Below the pieces are notes generated by a model. It was not told the DNA's origin. It saw only the letters and a program-made list of their open reading frames with translations, and made no database searches. From assembly GCA_036498625.1 (NCBI GenBank), contig DASYFD010000421.1:1-15931 (forward strand): DNA of 15,931 bases, read 5' to 3'. Below, in pieces: positions 5,838-14,211 of the stretch. Made by a program: the position numbers and the translations under genes. This stretch comes from VAZQ01 sp036498625 (GTDB lineage Bacteria > Pseudomonadota > Alphaproteobacteria > Rhizobiales > Xanthobacteraceae). Each line of letters opens with the position of its first letter. Position 1 is the stretch's first letter.

Positions 5838-8800
5838 CTATTCCGCCGGCGCCGTCACGGTCGGCTCCGGCCGCCGCCGGCTGGTCCGTTGCGCGATCCA
5901 GCGGGCAATCACGTAGAAAGCGGGCGTGAAGATGAGCCCGAACAGGGTCACGCCGATCATGCCGGAGAACACTGTGGTGCCGAGCGCCTGCCGCAATTCG
6001 GAGCCGGCGCCGGTCGCCCACACCAGCGGCGTGACGCCGAAGATGAAGGCGAACGAGGTCATCAGGATCGGGCGCAACCGCAGTCGGGCCGCTTCGACGG
6101 CGGCCGACCAGCGGTCGCGGCCGTGGTCCTCGAGCTGCCTGGCGAACTCCACGATCAGGATGGCGTTCTTGGCGGCAAGGCCGATCAGCACGATGAACCC
6201 GACCTGAGTCAATATGTTGTTGTCCTGGCCGCGCAGGATCAAGCCGGTGATCGATGCGACCAGGCACATCGGCACGATCAGGATCACGGCGAGCGGCAAG
6301 GTCAGGCTCTCGTATTGCGCGGCCAGCACCAGGAACACGAACACGACGCCGAGCGCGAAGGCGAAGATCGAGGTGTTGCCGGCCCTGATCTGCTGGTAGG
6401 CGAGCTGCGTCCATTCGGTTCCAAATCCGTCCGGCAGGAGCTCGGAAGCGACCTTCTCCATGGCCTCGATCGCCTGCCCTTGCGAGAAGCCGGGCGCCGC
6501 GGCGCCATCGAGCTCGGCCGCCGGATAGATGTTGTAGCGCGGCACCCGGTAGGGCCCGGCGATGTCGCGCACGGTGGTGAACGAGCCGAGCGGCACGGTC
6601 TCGCCGCCTGAGCTGCGCACGCGCAGGCTCAGCACATCCTTCGGCCGCAGCCGGAACGGGCTGTCGGCCTCGGCCTGGACCCGGAAGGTGCGGCCGAACA
6701 AATTGAAGTCGTTGACATAGGACTGGCCGAGATAGACCTGCAGCGAGTTGAAGATGTCCGGCATGTTGAGGCCGAGCATCTGCGCCTTGGTGCGGTCGAT
6801 GTCGAGATAGAGCTGCGGGGTCGCGGTCTCGAACTGCGAGAACACCTGCAACAGGCCGGGTGTCTGGTTGGCGCGGGCCGCGATCGCCGAAACTGTCGCC
6901 TGCAGGGCCTGGGATCCGCGGCCGCCGCGATCCTCGACCATCAGGCGAAAGCCGCCGGCATTGCCGATGCCGGCCACCGGCGGCGGCGCCACCACCACCA
7001 TGAAGGCCTCCTTGATGGCGGCATATTTGGCGAACAGCGCGCGCTGGACGGCCGATGCCGAGAGGCTGGGGTTGCCGGCCCGCTTCTCGAACGGATCGAG
7101 GATCACGAAGATCGCGCCCGCATTGGGCGCATTGGTGAAAGTGGCGGCCGAGAAGCCCACCAGCGAGAACGCGTGCCCCACACCGGGCGTGTCGAGCGCG
7201 AGATCAATGGCCCGGCGGATCAGCGTATCGGTGCGCGCAAGCGAGGCGCCGGGCGGAAGCTGCGCCACCACGATCAGATAGGTGCGGTCCTGCTGCGGGA
7301 TGAAGCCCTGCGGGGTCTTGCGGAACTCGTTGAGACCGAAGGCGATCACGCCGGCATAGAGCACCAGCATGATGACGGCAAAGCGCACCGCCACTCCCGC
7401 CAACCGGCCGTAGCCCCGCGCCACCGCATCGAAAGCGCGGTTGAATTGGCGAAAGAAAGCATGAATTGGCCGCACCAGCAGGCTCGACCGCCGCCCCTGC
7501 TCGTGCGGCTTGAGCACCAGCGCGCACATCGCCGGCGACAGCGTCAGCGACACGATCAAGGAGATCACGGTCGAGCCCGCGATGGTCAGCGCGAACTGGC
7601 GGTAGAACTGGCCGGTGATGCCGGTGATGAAGGCGGACGGAATGAACACCGCGCACAGCACCAGCGCGATCGCGATCAGCGCGCCCCCGACCTCGTCCAT
7701 GCTGCGGATCGCCGCCTCGCGCGGCGGCATGCCGGCCGCGATGTTGCGCTCGACGTTCTCGACCACCACGATCGCGTCGTCGACCACGATGCCGATCGCC
7801 AGCACCAGCCCGAACAGCGACAGGTTGTTGATGGTGAACCCGAACAGGCCCATCACGAAGAACGTGCCGACGAGCGAGATCGGAATCGCGACGATCGGGA
7901 TGATGGCGGCGCGCCAGGTCTGCAGGAACAGGATCACGACCAGCACCACGAGGACCATCGCCTCGAAGATAGTCTCGACCACCGCCTGCACCGATTGGCG
8001 GATGAACTGGGTGGGATCGTAGATGATGGCGTATTCGAGCCCGGCCGGAAAGCTTTTGGAGATATCCGCCATGGCGGCGCGGATATTGTCGCCGGTCGAG
8101 AGCGCATTGGAGCCGGGCCGCTGGAACACGGCGAGCACGATCGAGATGTCGCGGTCGAGATAGCCGGTCGATCCGTAGTCCTGGCCGGTGAGCTCGACCC
8201 GGCCGACATCCTTGATGCGCACGACCGCATTTGTGGTCTGCTTTATCACGATATTGGCGAACTCGGCCGGGTCGGACAGTCGCCCGAGCGTGCGCACCGC
8301 CACCTGGAAGGCGAGCTGATCGGGCACCGGCGGCGCATTGAGCACGCCCGAGGCGACCTGGATGTTCTGGCCCTGCAATGCGTTGGTGACGTCGAGCGCG
8401 GTCAGGTTCAGGGACTGCAGCCGGTTCGGATCGAGCCAGATCTGCATGGCATAGTCGCGCGCGCCGAAGATGGTGATGGAACCGACGCCGTCGACGCGGG
8501 TCAGCAGATCCTTGATCTGGATGTTGGCGTAGTTGGACATGAACAGCGCGTCGCGCGATTTGTCCGGCGAGAACAGGTTCACCGCCAGCAGGATGTCGGG
8601 CGAGCTCTTCACGACGGTGACGCCGATCTGCTGCACCTGCTGCGGCAGCCGCGGCAATGCGGCCGAGACCCGGTTCTGCACCTGCACCTGCGCAATATCG
8701 AGATTGGTGCCGATGTCGAAAGTGACCGCAATGGTGAAGCGGCCGTCGGCGGTGGAGTTCGAGGCGATGTAGAGCATCCCCTCGGCGCCGTTGACCTGCT

Positions 8801-9005
8801 GCTCGATCGGCGCCGACACCGTGTCGGCCACCGTCTCGGCGCTGGCACCGGGAAACTGGCCGGTGATGTTGATCACCGGCGGCGCAATTTCGGGATATTG
8901 GGCGACCGGCAGGCGCGCGAAGGTGACGCCGCCGAGGATCACGAACACGAGCGAGACCACGCCGGCGAAGATCGGGCGGTCGATGAAGAAATGCGAGATG
9001 CGCAC
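5838..9005 (-). CDS. RND multidrug efflux permease, HAE1 (AcrB/MexB-like) family
   Basis: A 1055-residue inner-membrane proton/drug antiporter of the AcrB/MexB type, close to the usual length of about 1040. The N-terminus FFIDRPIFAGV and the first porter segment are typical. TM4 carries the proton-relay pair D409-D410 (GIVVDDAIVVVEN) and TM10 carries K946 (GLAAKNAILIVEF). Two large periplasmic loops (about 30-340 and 560-875) and two six-helix halves follow the family plan. Translation starts at GTG (9005), since the bases there are GTG-CGC-ATC; a GAGGCGG-like ribosome site lies just upstream, inside the end of the adaptor gene. The adaptor stop is only nine bases away, so the two are one operon. 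The window has no outer-membrane factor (OprM/TolC). The substrate range cannot be predicted. Confidence 0.97.
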   Translation of the reverse strand: MRISHFFIDRPIFAGVVSLVFVILGGVTFARLPVAQYPEIAPPVINITGQFPGASAETVADTVSAPIEQQVNGAEGMLYIASNSTADGRFTIAVTFDIGTNLDIAQVQVQNRVSAALPRLPQQVQQIGVTVVKSSPDILLAVNLFSPDKSRDALFMSNYANIQIKDLLTRVDGVGSITIFGARDYAMQIWLDPNRLQSLNLTALDVTNALQGQNIQVASGVLNAPPVPDQLAFQVAVRTLGRLSDPAEFANIVIKQTTNAVVRIKDVGRVELTGQDYGSTGYLDRDISIVLAVFQRPGSNALSTGDNIRAAMADISKSFPAGLEYAIIYDPTQFIRQSVQAVVETIFEAMVLVVLVVILFLQTWRAAIIPIVAIPISLVGTFFVMGLFGFTINNLSLFGLVLAIGIVVDDAIVVVENVERNIAAGMPPREAAIRSMDEVGGALIAIALVLCAVFIPSAFITGITGQFYRQFALTIAGSTVISLIVSLTLSPAMCALVLKPHEQGRRSSLLVRPIHAFFRQFNRAFDAVARGYGRLAGVAVRFAVIMLVLYAGVIAFGLNEFRKTPQGFIPQQDRTYLIVVAQLPPGASLARTDTLIRRAIDLALDTPGVGHAFSLVGFSAATFTNAPNAGAIFVILDPFEKRAGNPSLSASAVQRALFAKYAAIKEAFMVVVAPPPVAGIGNAGGFRLMVEDRGGRGSQALQATVSAIAARANQTPGLLQVFSQFETATPQLYLDIDRTKAQMLGLNMPDIFNSLQVYLGQSYVNDFNLFGRTFRVQAEADSPFRLRPKDVLSLRVRSSGGETVPLGSFTTVRDIAGPYRVPRYNIYPAAELDGAAAPGFSQGQAIEAMEKVASELLPDGFGTEWTQLAYQQIRAGNTSIFAFALGVVFVFLVLAAQYESLTLPLAVILIVPMCLVASITGLILRGQDNNILTQVGFIVLIGLAAKNAILIVEFARQLEDHGRDRWSAAVEAARLRLRPILMTSFAFIFGVTPLVWATGAGSELRQALGTTVFSGMIGVTLFGLIFTPAFYVIARWIAQRTSRRRPEPTVTAPAE

Positions 9006-9014
9006 GGTACCGCC

Positions 9015-10205
9015 TCAGCCGGCATTGGCTTGCGGCTTGGCGGGAGCGGGCGGCGGCGCACCCTCCTCCTGCGGCGCGACCTTCTGACCGGGGCGCACCT
9101 TCGCGATGCCGTTGGTCACGATCTTGTCGCTGGCGACAAGCCCGTCCTTGATCACGCGCAGCCCGCCCGCCAGATCGCCAAGCGTGACGTATTTCACGCG
9201 CGCGACATTCTCGGCATCGACCGCCAATACGTATTTGCGCGCCTGCTCGGACCCGATGGCGACGTCGGGCACCAGCAGCGCCTCATACGGCTGCGAAGCC
9301 GGCACCTGGATATTGGCGAACATGCCGGGCGTGAGCAGGCCGTCCGGATTGGCGAACTGGGCGCGGCCGCGGATCGTGCCGGTCGCGCGGTCGATGGCAT
9401 TGTCGACGAAATCCATGCGGCCTTCGTGGCCGAAATCCGGCTCGTCGATCAGCTTGAGCTTCACCGGCGTCGCAGCGCCGCGGCCAACCGGATCCGCGCC
9501 GCCCTTGGCGAGCCGCTGGTAACGCAGAAACGAGGCCTCGTCGAAGGTGAACTCGAACCTTATCGGGTCGATCGAGACGATTGTGGCGAGCAGCGTCGTG
9601 TTGCCGCTGGGCCCGCCCGTCACCAGATTGCCGATCGATACCCGCCGATCCCCGATCCGCCCGGACACCGGGGCGTGCAGCTCGGTGAACTCGTTGAGAT
9701 CGAGCTCGGCCGAATGGACCAGGGCTTCCTGCGCCGCAACCGAAGCCGCCGCCACCCGTCTTGCCTGGGTGCGCTGCTCGAAGGTCTGCTCGGTGATGGT
9801 CTTGTTGCGCAAGAGCTCCTGCCCGCGGGCGAGGTCGGATTCGGCAAACGAGAGGTTGGCCTTCGCGAGCTCGAGATTGGCGCGCGCCTGGTCGAGGACG
9901 ATCTGGAAGGGGCGCCGATCGATGGTGAAAAGGAGGTCCCCCTGCTTCACCATCTCGCCGTCCTGAAACGAGATGCGGCTGAGATAGCCGCTGAGCCGGG
10001 CGCGAATCTCGACCGAATCGACCGCCACGAAGCGGCCGACATATTCGTCCTGGTCGACGATGGTGCGCTTGACCGGATTGGCGACCGTCACCGCGGTCGG
10101 CGGTGGCGCCGCCGCTTGATTCTGGCTGCCGCTGCAACCCGCAAGGGCTCCCGCCAGCGTCAGCCAAGCGACGCAGAAAGACGTGCGAATCGTGTTGGAC
10201 ATCAT
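9015..10205 (-). CDS. RND efflux periplasmic adaptor (membrane fusion) lipoprotein
   Basis: A 396-residue membrane-fusion protein of the AcrA/MexA family that would link the RND permease to an outer-membrane channel. From the ATG at 10205, residues 1-23 form a lipoprotein signal with the lipobox LAGC and C24 as the lipidated residue. Domains in order are an N-terminal beta-barrel/lipoyl half (about 55-97, GYLSRISFQDGEMVKQGD), an alpha-helical hairpin (about 100-170), the second lipoyl half (about 175-200, HAPVSGRIGDR), a beta-barrel and a membrane-proximal domain ending near 380. A Pro/Ala-rich tail follows. An ATGATG doublet gives starts at 10205 or 10202, and GGAG directly precedes the first. 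A longer frame to 10349 has no signal sequence logic and crosses the candidate promoter. It is the first gene of the operon with the permease. Confidence 0.95.
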   Translation of the reverse strand: MMSNTIRTSFCVAWLTLAGALAGCSGSQNQAAAPPPTAVTVANPVKRTIVDQDEYVGRFVAVDSVEIRARLSGYLSRISFQDGEMVKQGDLLFTIDRRPFQIVLDQARANLELAKANLSFAESDLARGQELLRNKTITEQTFEQRTQARRVAAASVAAQEALVHSAELDLNEFTELHAPVSGRIGDRRVSIGNLVTGGPSGNTTLLATIVSIDPIRFEFTFDEASFLRYQRLAKGGADPVGRGAATPVKLKLIDEPDFGHEGRMDFVDNAIDRATGTIRGRAQFANPDGLLTPGMFANIQVPASQPYEALLVPDVAIGSEQARKYVLAVDAENVARVKYVTLGDLAGGLRVIKDGLVASDKIVTNGIAKVRPGQKVAPQEEGAPPPAPAKPQANAG

Positions 10206-10229
10206 CTCCACGCCGCCGTTCGAGTTTGC

Positions 10230-10253
10230 CGCGACTATATAGGGCATGTCGCG
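10230..10253 (-). promoter_or_regulatory. Candidate promoter/operator of the RND operon
   Basis: An inverted repeat, CGCGAC (10230-10235) and GTCGCG (10248-10253), brackets an AT-rich box; the minus-strand TATATA at 10236-10241 could be a -10 element. The TCGTCC at 10259-10264 (minus strand, 17-base spacing) is a weak -35. This would put the transcript start about 20 bases ahead of the adaptor ATG. A dyad over the -10 is where TetR- or MarR-type efflux repressors often bind, but no regulator gene lies in the window. This is inference from pattern and position. Confidence 0.33.
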
Positions 10254-10409
10254 CCGCCGGACGAGGGCCCCGGGCTTGCTGCCGCCGCCTCCCCTTTCCG
10301 AGCGATGCGGGACACACCATATCTGCGAATGACCCGCCAAACCGCCCACATATTGTGAGGATCAGCTCTGCCGTGCTTGCAGAGCCAGGCGTTCACACAC
10401 GGTCGACAG

Positions 10410-11396
10410 ATGCTCGATAGACCCACAATTCCGTACAGCGAACCGCCCGAGGTGCCGGTCGAGGACCAGGCACTGCTCGATACCTATTCGCGCGCCGTCA
10501 TCGACGTGGTGGACCGCGTCGGGCCGGCGGTGGTGCGTATCGACGTGAACGGGCGCGCCGGCGGCGGCACCGGCTCGGGCGTCATCGTGGCGCCCGACGG
10601 CCTGGTGCTGACCAACAGCCACGTGGTGGGGGGCGTCACGCAGGTGACCGTCGCCACCGTCGACGGCCGCAGCTTCACCGCCCGGGTGGTCGGGGACGAT
10701 CCCGATACCGATCTGGCACTGGTGCGCATCGACGCGCCGGTGACGCTGCCGGCGGCGGGGCTCGGCAACTCCAAGCTGCTCAAGCGTGGCCAGCTCGTGA
10801 TCGCCATCGGCAATCCGCTGGGCTTCGAATCGACAGTGACGACCGGTGTCGTTTCGGCGCTCGGCCGCTCGCTGCGGGCGCGCTCGGGGCGGCTGATCGA
10901 TGATGTGATCCAGACCGATGCGGCGCTCAATCCCGGCAATTCGGGCGGCCCGCTCGTATCGTCGCGCGGCGAGGTCGTCGGCCTCAACACCGCCGTCATC
11001 CTCGGCGCCCAGGGAATTTGCTTCGCGGTCGCCGCCAACACGGCGAATTTCGTGCTGGGCGAGCTGGTGCGGCACGGACGCGTGCGGCGTGCCTTCATCG
11101 GCATCGCGGCCCAGCAGATCGCCATCCCGCGGCGGCTGCGTCACGCCGCCGAGCTGGCCCAGGAGAGCGCGGTGCTGGCCGCGAGCGTGGAGGCGGGCAG
11201 CCCGGCCGCCAGCGCCGGCGTCAAGAGCCGCGACATCATCCTCAGCCTCGACGGGACCGCCATCACCGGCGGCGACGATCTGATCCGCGTTCTCGCCGGC
11301 GACAAGATCGGGCGCACGGTCGAGATCGAGATTTTGCGCGGCGGCAGCCGGCAGATGCTGTCGCTGGTGCCGGAAGAACGCGCGCAGCGCAGCTGA
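10410..11396 (+). CDS. HtrA/Deg-type S1C serine protease with one PDZ domain, no export signal
   Basis: A 328-residue trypsin-like protease of the DegP/DegS/HtrA family. The triad is intact: H71 (TNSHVV), D101 (DTDLALVRID) and S178 (GNSGGP). One PDZ domain follows from about residue 228 to 320 (AFIGI... SPAASAGVKSRDIILSLDG). HtrA proteins usually carry a signal peptide or an N-terminal membrane anchor. Here the N-terminus (MLDRPTIPYSEPPE, then an acidic helix) has neither, so the product would be cytoplasmic unless the true start lies further upstream. An in-frame TTG at 10377 adds 11 polar residues and still no signal. The ribosome site ahead of 10410 is weak. It diverges from the RND operon and ends exactly where the murJ stop codon begins (TGA directly followed by TCA), so the two genes converge with no spacer. 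Confidence 0.93.
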   Translation: MLDRPTIPYSEPPEVPVEDQALLDTYSRAVIDVVDRVGPAVVRIDVNGRAGGGTGSGVIVAPDGLVLTNSHVVGGVTQVTVATVDGRSFTARVVGDDPDTDLALVRIDAPVTLPAAGLGNSKLLKRGQLVIAIGNPLGFESTVTTGVVSALGRSLRARSGRLIDDVIQTDAALNPGNSGGPLVSSRGEVVGLNTAVILGAQGICFAVAANTANFVLGELVRHGRVRRAFIGIAAQQIAIPRRLRHAAELAQESAVLAASVEAGSPAASAGVKSRDIILSLDGTAITGGDDLIRVLAGDKIGRTVEIEILRGGSRQMLSLVPEERAQRS

Positions 11397-12965
11397 TCAC
11401 TCGGGTCCCGGCGGCGGCGCGACTGCGCGTGCGCGGCGCCGAAATGCCGCCAGCCATTGTGGGCCGAACAGCGCCATCACCACCGCGCCGTACACCAGCG
11501 CGCCGATGCAGGCGAGCGTGACCAAGGTCGCCTCGTCGCGCAGCCGTGGCCACGACGAGAACAGGGTGGCGACCGGTCCTGCGACCAGATAGAGGGCGGC
11601 CGCCAGCGCGAGCCCGGCGGCCGCGAGCCGGCAGACCGAGCGTCGCAGGCTGCCGCTGAACTCGATGCGCCCCGCCCGCGCCGCGAACCAGAGCACGAGA
11701 CAAAGATTGATCCAGGCGCCGATCGTGGTCGCGAGCGCGAGCCCGACTTGCGCGAGCGAGGTCATGTAGAAGAACACGGCCTTGAAGGCGACGTTCACCA
11801 CGACCGCGGTCAGTGCCGCCTTGACCGGCGTTGCGGTATCGCCGCGGGCCAGAAACGTGGCGATCACGCTGCGCACGAGCACGAACGGAAGCAACCCGAT
11901 GGCATAGGCGGCGAGCGTCTGCCCGGCGGCGGCGGCGTCGGCCGCCGTGAAGGCGCCGCGCATGAACAGCGCCCGCATGATCAGCTCGGGAATGAGAAGG
12001 AAGGCGACGATGCAGGGGATCGAGAGCAGGAGCGTGAGCTCGATGGCGCGGTTCTGCGCCTGCCGGGCGCCGGCCTCATCACCGACCGCGATGCGGCGCG
12101 CCATTTCCGGCAGCACCACGGTGCCGGCCGCGATGCCGATGACCCCGATCGGCAGCTGGTTGAGCCGGTCCGCGTAGTAGAGCGCCGACAGGGCGCCGGC
12201 GGAAAGGAAGCTCGCGATGATGGTGTCGGCAAAGAGCGCGATCTGCAAGCCGGCCGAGCCGATGGTCGCGGGTCCGAGTGCCTTGAAGAAGCTCTTGACG
12301 TCCTCGTCCCATCGCGGACGGCGGAACACCGCCAATACGCCGTTGCGCAAGGTGTCGCCGCCGACCAGCAATACCTCGAGGATACCGGCCACGAGCACGC
12401 CCCAGGCCGCCGCGTGTCCGGCGCTGGTGAACGACGCCGCAAAGGCGAGCGTCGCCATCATGGTCAGGTTGAGCAGGACCGGCGCGGCGGCCGCGGCCGC
12501 GAAGCGCTGCAGCGCGTTGAGGATGCCGCCGTACAGCGTCACCAGCGTCACCAGCAGCAGATATGGAAAGGTGATGCGGGTGAGCTCGACCGCCAGCCCG
12601 AACCGCTCCGGATCGTGCGAGAACCCCGGCGCCAGCAACGAGATCACGGTGGGAGTGAACAACAACGCGAGGGCCAGCAGCAGCACCTGGCTTGCGAACA
12701 GCAGCGTGAAGATGCGGTCGCCGAACAGCTTGGCCGAGTCGGGGCCGCCGGTTGCGCGAATGCGCGCATAGGCCGGCACGAAGGCGGCATTAAAGGCGCC
12801 TTCGGCAAAGATCGCGCGGAAATGATTGGGAAGCCGCAACGCCACGAAGAAGGCGTCGGCCACGGGTCCGGCGCCGAGCACGGCCGCGAGGATGATGTCG
12901 CGGGCAAAGCCCGTCAGCCGCGACAGCAGGGTCAAGCCGCCGACGGTGAACATACGGCCGAGCAT
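11397..12965 (-). CDS. murJ: Lipid II flippase MurJ
   Basis: A 522-residue polytopic inner-membrane protein of the MOP superfamily that flips undecaprenyl-linked lipid II to the periplasm for peptidoglycan synthesis. The N-terminus MLGRMFTVGGLTLLSRLTGF and the FAEGAFNAAFVPAYA stretch are diagnostic. Residues matching the essential charged set of E. coli MurJ are present: R16, R22, D37 and R50 (equivalent to R18, R24, D39 and R52). Alternating hydrophobic segments run the whole length, consistent with about 13-14 transmembrane helices. The ATG at 12965 is the family-typical start although its ribosome site is poor. It follows the aminotransferase gene by 63 bases on the same strand, so it is probably the third gene of that operon. 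Its end abuts the protease gene, so transcripts of the two must run into each other. Confidence 0.96.
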   Translation of the reverse strand: MLGRMFTVGGLTLLSRLTGFARDIILAAVLGAGPVADAFFVALRLPNHFRAIFAEGAFNAAFVPAYARIRATGGPDSAKLFGDRIFTLLFASQVLLLALALLFTPTVISLLAPGFSHDPERFGLAVELTRITFPYLLLVTLVTLYGGILNALQRFAAAAAAPVLLNLTMMATLAFAASFTSAGHAAAWGVLVAGILEVLLVGGDTLRNGVLAVFRRPRWDEDVKSFFKALGPATIGSAGLQIALFADTIIASFLSAGALSALYYADRLNQLPIGVIGIAAGTVVLPEMARRIAVGDEAGARQAQNRAIELTLLLSIPCIVAFLLIPELIMRALFMRGAFTAADAAAAGQTLAAYAIGLLPFVLVRSVIATFLARGDTATPVKAALTAVVVNVAFKAVFFYMTSLAQVGLALATTIGAWINLCLVLWFAARAGRIEFSGSLRRSVCRLAAAGLALAAALYLVAGPVATLFSSWPRLRDEATLVTLACIGALVYGAVVMALFGPQWLAAFRRRARAVAPPPGPE

Positions 12966-13028
12966 CAGCGGGGTCCGTGCATGGGGTGGGGCGCAAGCGA
13001 GAGGCGCGTTGCGCCGAACGGGTATCGA

Positions 13029-14183
13029 TCAGCCCGCCAGCGCCTGCCGGGTTGCGGCGATGATCCGATCCTGGGTCGGCTCGTCGATATAGGCATGCAT
13101 CGGCAGGCTGATGACTTCCTCGGCGAGGCGCTCGCAGACCGGCACGCCGCCCGCGACGACGGGGAAATGCCGATAGGCTTCCTGGCGATTGAGCGGGATC
13201 GGATAATAGACGGCGGTCGGGATGCCCTGCGCCTTGAGGGCGGCGGCGAAACCGTCGCGGCGGCCGGGCGGGAGGCGCAGCGTGTATTGCGCCCAGACCG
13301 AGGTCACGCCTTCGGCCACTTGCGGGACCTGCACCACGTCGGCCAGCTGCGCGGTATAGCGCCGCGCGATCCGATCGCGCGCCGCGATCTCGTCGGAGAA
13401 GATCTTGAGCTTCTCGATCAGCACGGCCGCCTGGATGGTGTCGAAGCGGCCATTGGTGCCGATGCGTACGGCCTCATAGCGGTGACGTCCCTCGCCGTGC
13501 ACGCGCACGCTGCGCATGACCGCGGCGAGCGCGTCGTCGTCGGTGAACACCGCACCGCCGTCGCCGTCGCAGCCGAGCGGCTTCGCCGGAAAGAAGCTGG
13601 TCGCGGTCGCGAGCGCGAGCGTGCCGATGCTGCGGTTATGATAGGTCGCGCCGAAGCTCTGGGCCGCATCGTCGAGCACGAAAAGATTTTCCGCCTCGGC
13701 GACCGCCGCGATGGCGCGGTGGTCGGCGGGTTGCCCGAACATGTCGACCGGGATGATGGCCTTCGGAACGAGTCCCGCCTTGCGGGCGGTAATGACGGCC
13801 TGCCGGCAGCTTTCGGGATCGAGATTGAAGCTCGCCTCGTCGATATCGGCAAAGACCGGGACGGCGCCGACCAGGGCCACCACCTCGGCGGTCGCCGTAA
13901 AGGTGAAGGCCGGGCAGATGACCGCGTCGCCGGCGCCGACCCCCTTGGCCATGAGAACGAGCAGCAAAGCGTCGGTGCCGCTCGAGCAGGTGATGGAGTG
14001 CCGGGCGCCGCAAAATTCGGAGAGGTCGGCCTCCAGTGCTCGCACCTCCGGCCCCATGATGAACTGGCAATGGCCGAGCACGCGCGCAATCGCATCGTCG
14101 AGCTTGGCGCCGAGCCGGCGCCGCTGGGCGGCCACGTCGATGAACGGGATCGGAGTGGGATCGGGACGGGCGTGCTGGTTCAT
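13029..14183 (-). CDS. gnnB: DegT/DnrJ/EryC1-family nucleotide-sugar aminotransferase, probably GnnB
   Basis: A 384-residue PLP enzyme of the DegT/DnrJ/EryC1/StrS family. The PLP-binding lysine is K201 in SFFPAKPLG, preceded by SSGTDALL (68-75), D171 in VLDDAAQSFGA and an ending with the AVYYPIPLN and SLPMHAYI signatures. It is full length. The sequence closely resembles, from memory, WbpE-type UDP-3-keto-hexuronate aminotransferases and the related GnnB, which adds an amino group at C3 of UDP-3-keto-GlcNAc using glutamate. The neighbouring Gfo/Idh/MocA dehydrogenase would supply the 3-keto substrate. GnnB (lipid A 2,3-diaminoglucose) is preferred over WbpE (O-antigen uronate) because of the dehydrogenase type and the known presence of such lipid A in Hyphomicrobiales; WbpE stays possible. 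It starts 28 bases after the upstream gene ends. Confidence 0.9.
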   Translation of the reverse strand: MNQHARPDPTPIPFIDVAAQRRRLGAKLDDAIARVLGHCQFIMGPEVRALEADLSEFCGARHSITCSSGTDALLLVLMAKGVGAGDAVICPAFTFTATAEVVALVGAVPVFADIDEASFNLDPESCRQAVITARKAGLVPKAIIPVDMFGQPADHRAIAAVAEAENLFVLDDAAQSFGATYHNRSIGTLALATATSFFPAKPLGCDGDGGAVFTDDDALAAVMRSVRVHGEGRHRYEAVRIGTNGRFDTIQAAVLIEKLKIFSDEIAARDRIARRYTAQLADVVQVPQVAEGVTSVWAQYTLRLPPGRRDGFAAALKAQGIPTAVYYPIPLNRQEAYRHFPVVAGGVPVCERLAEEVISLPMHAYIDEPTQDRIIAATRQALAG

Positions 14184-14211
14184 TGCGAATACGCGATCGA
14201 TCGGCCGGCCA

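Noticed and set aside
3417..6611. Plus-strand open frame of 1064 codons
   Set aside because: It is antisense to the CoxL-like and RND permease genes, has an Arg/Gly/Ala/His-rich translation without domains, and crosses two unrelated genes and a repeat. High GC alone explains the lack of stop codons.
7173..10358. Plus-strand open frame of 1061 codons
   Set aside because: Antisense shadow of the RND permease and adaptor; composition (Asp/His/Arg-rich) and lack of any recognisable fold mark it as non-coding.
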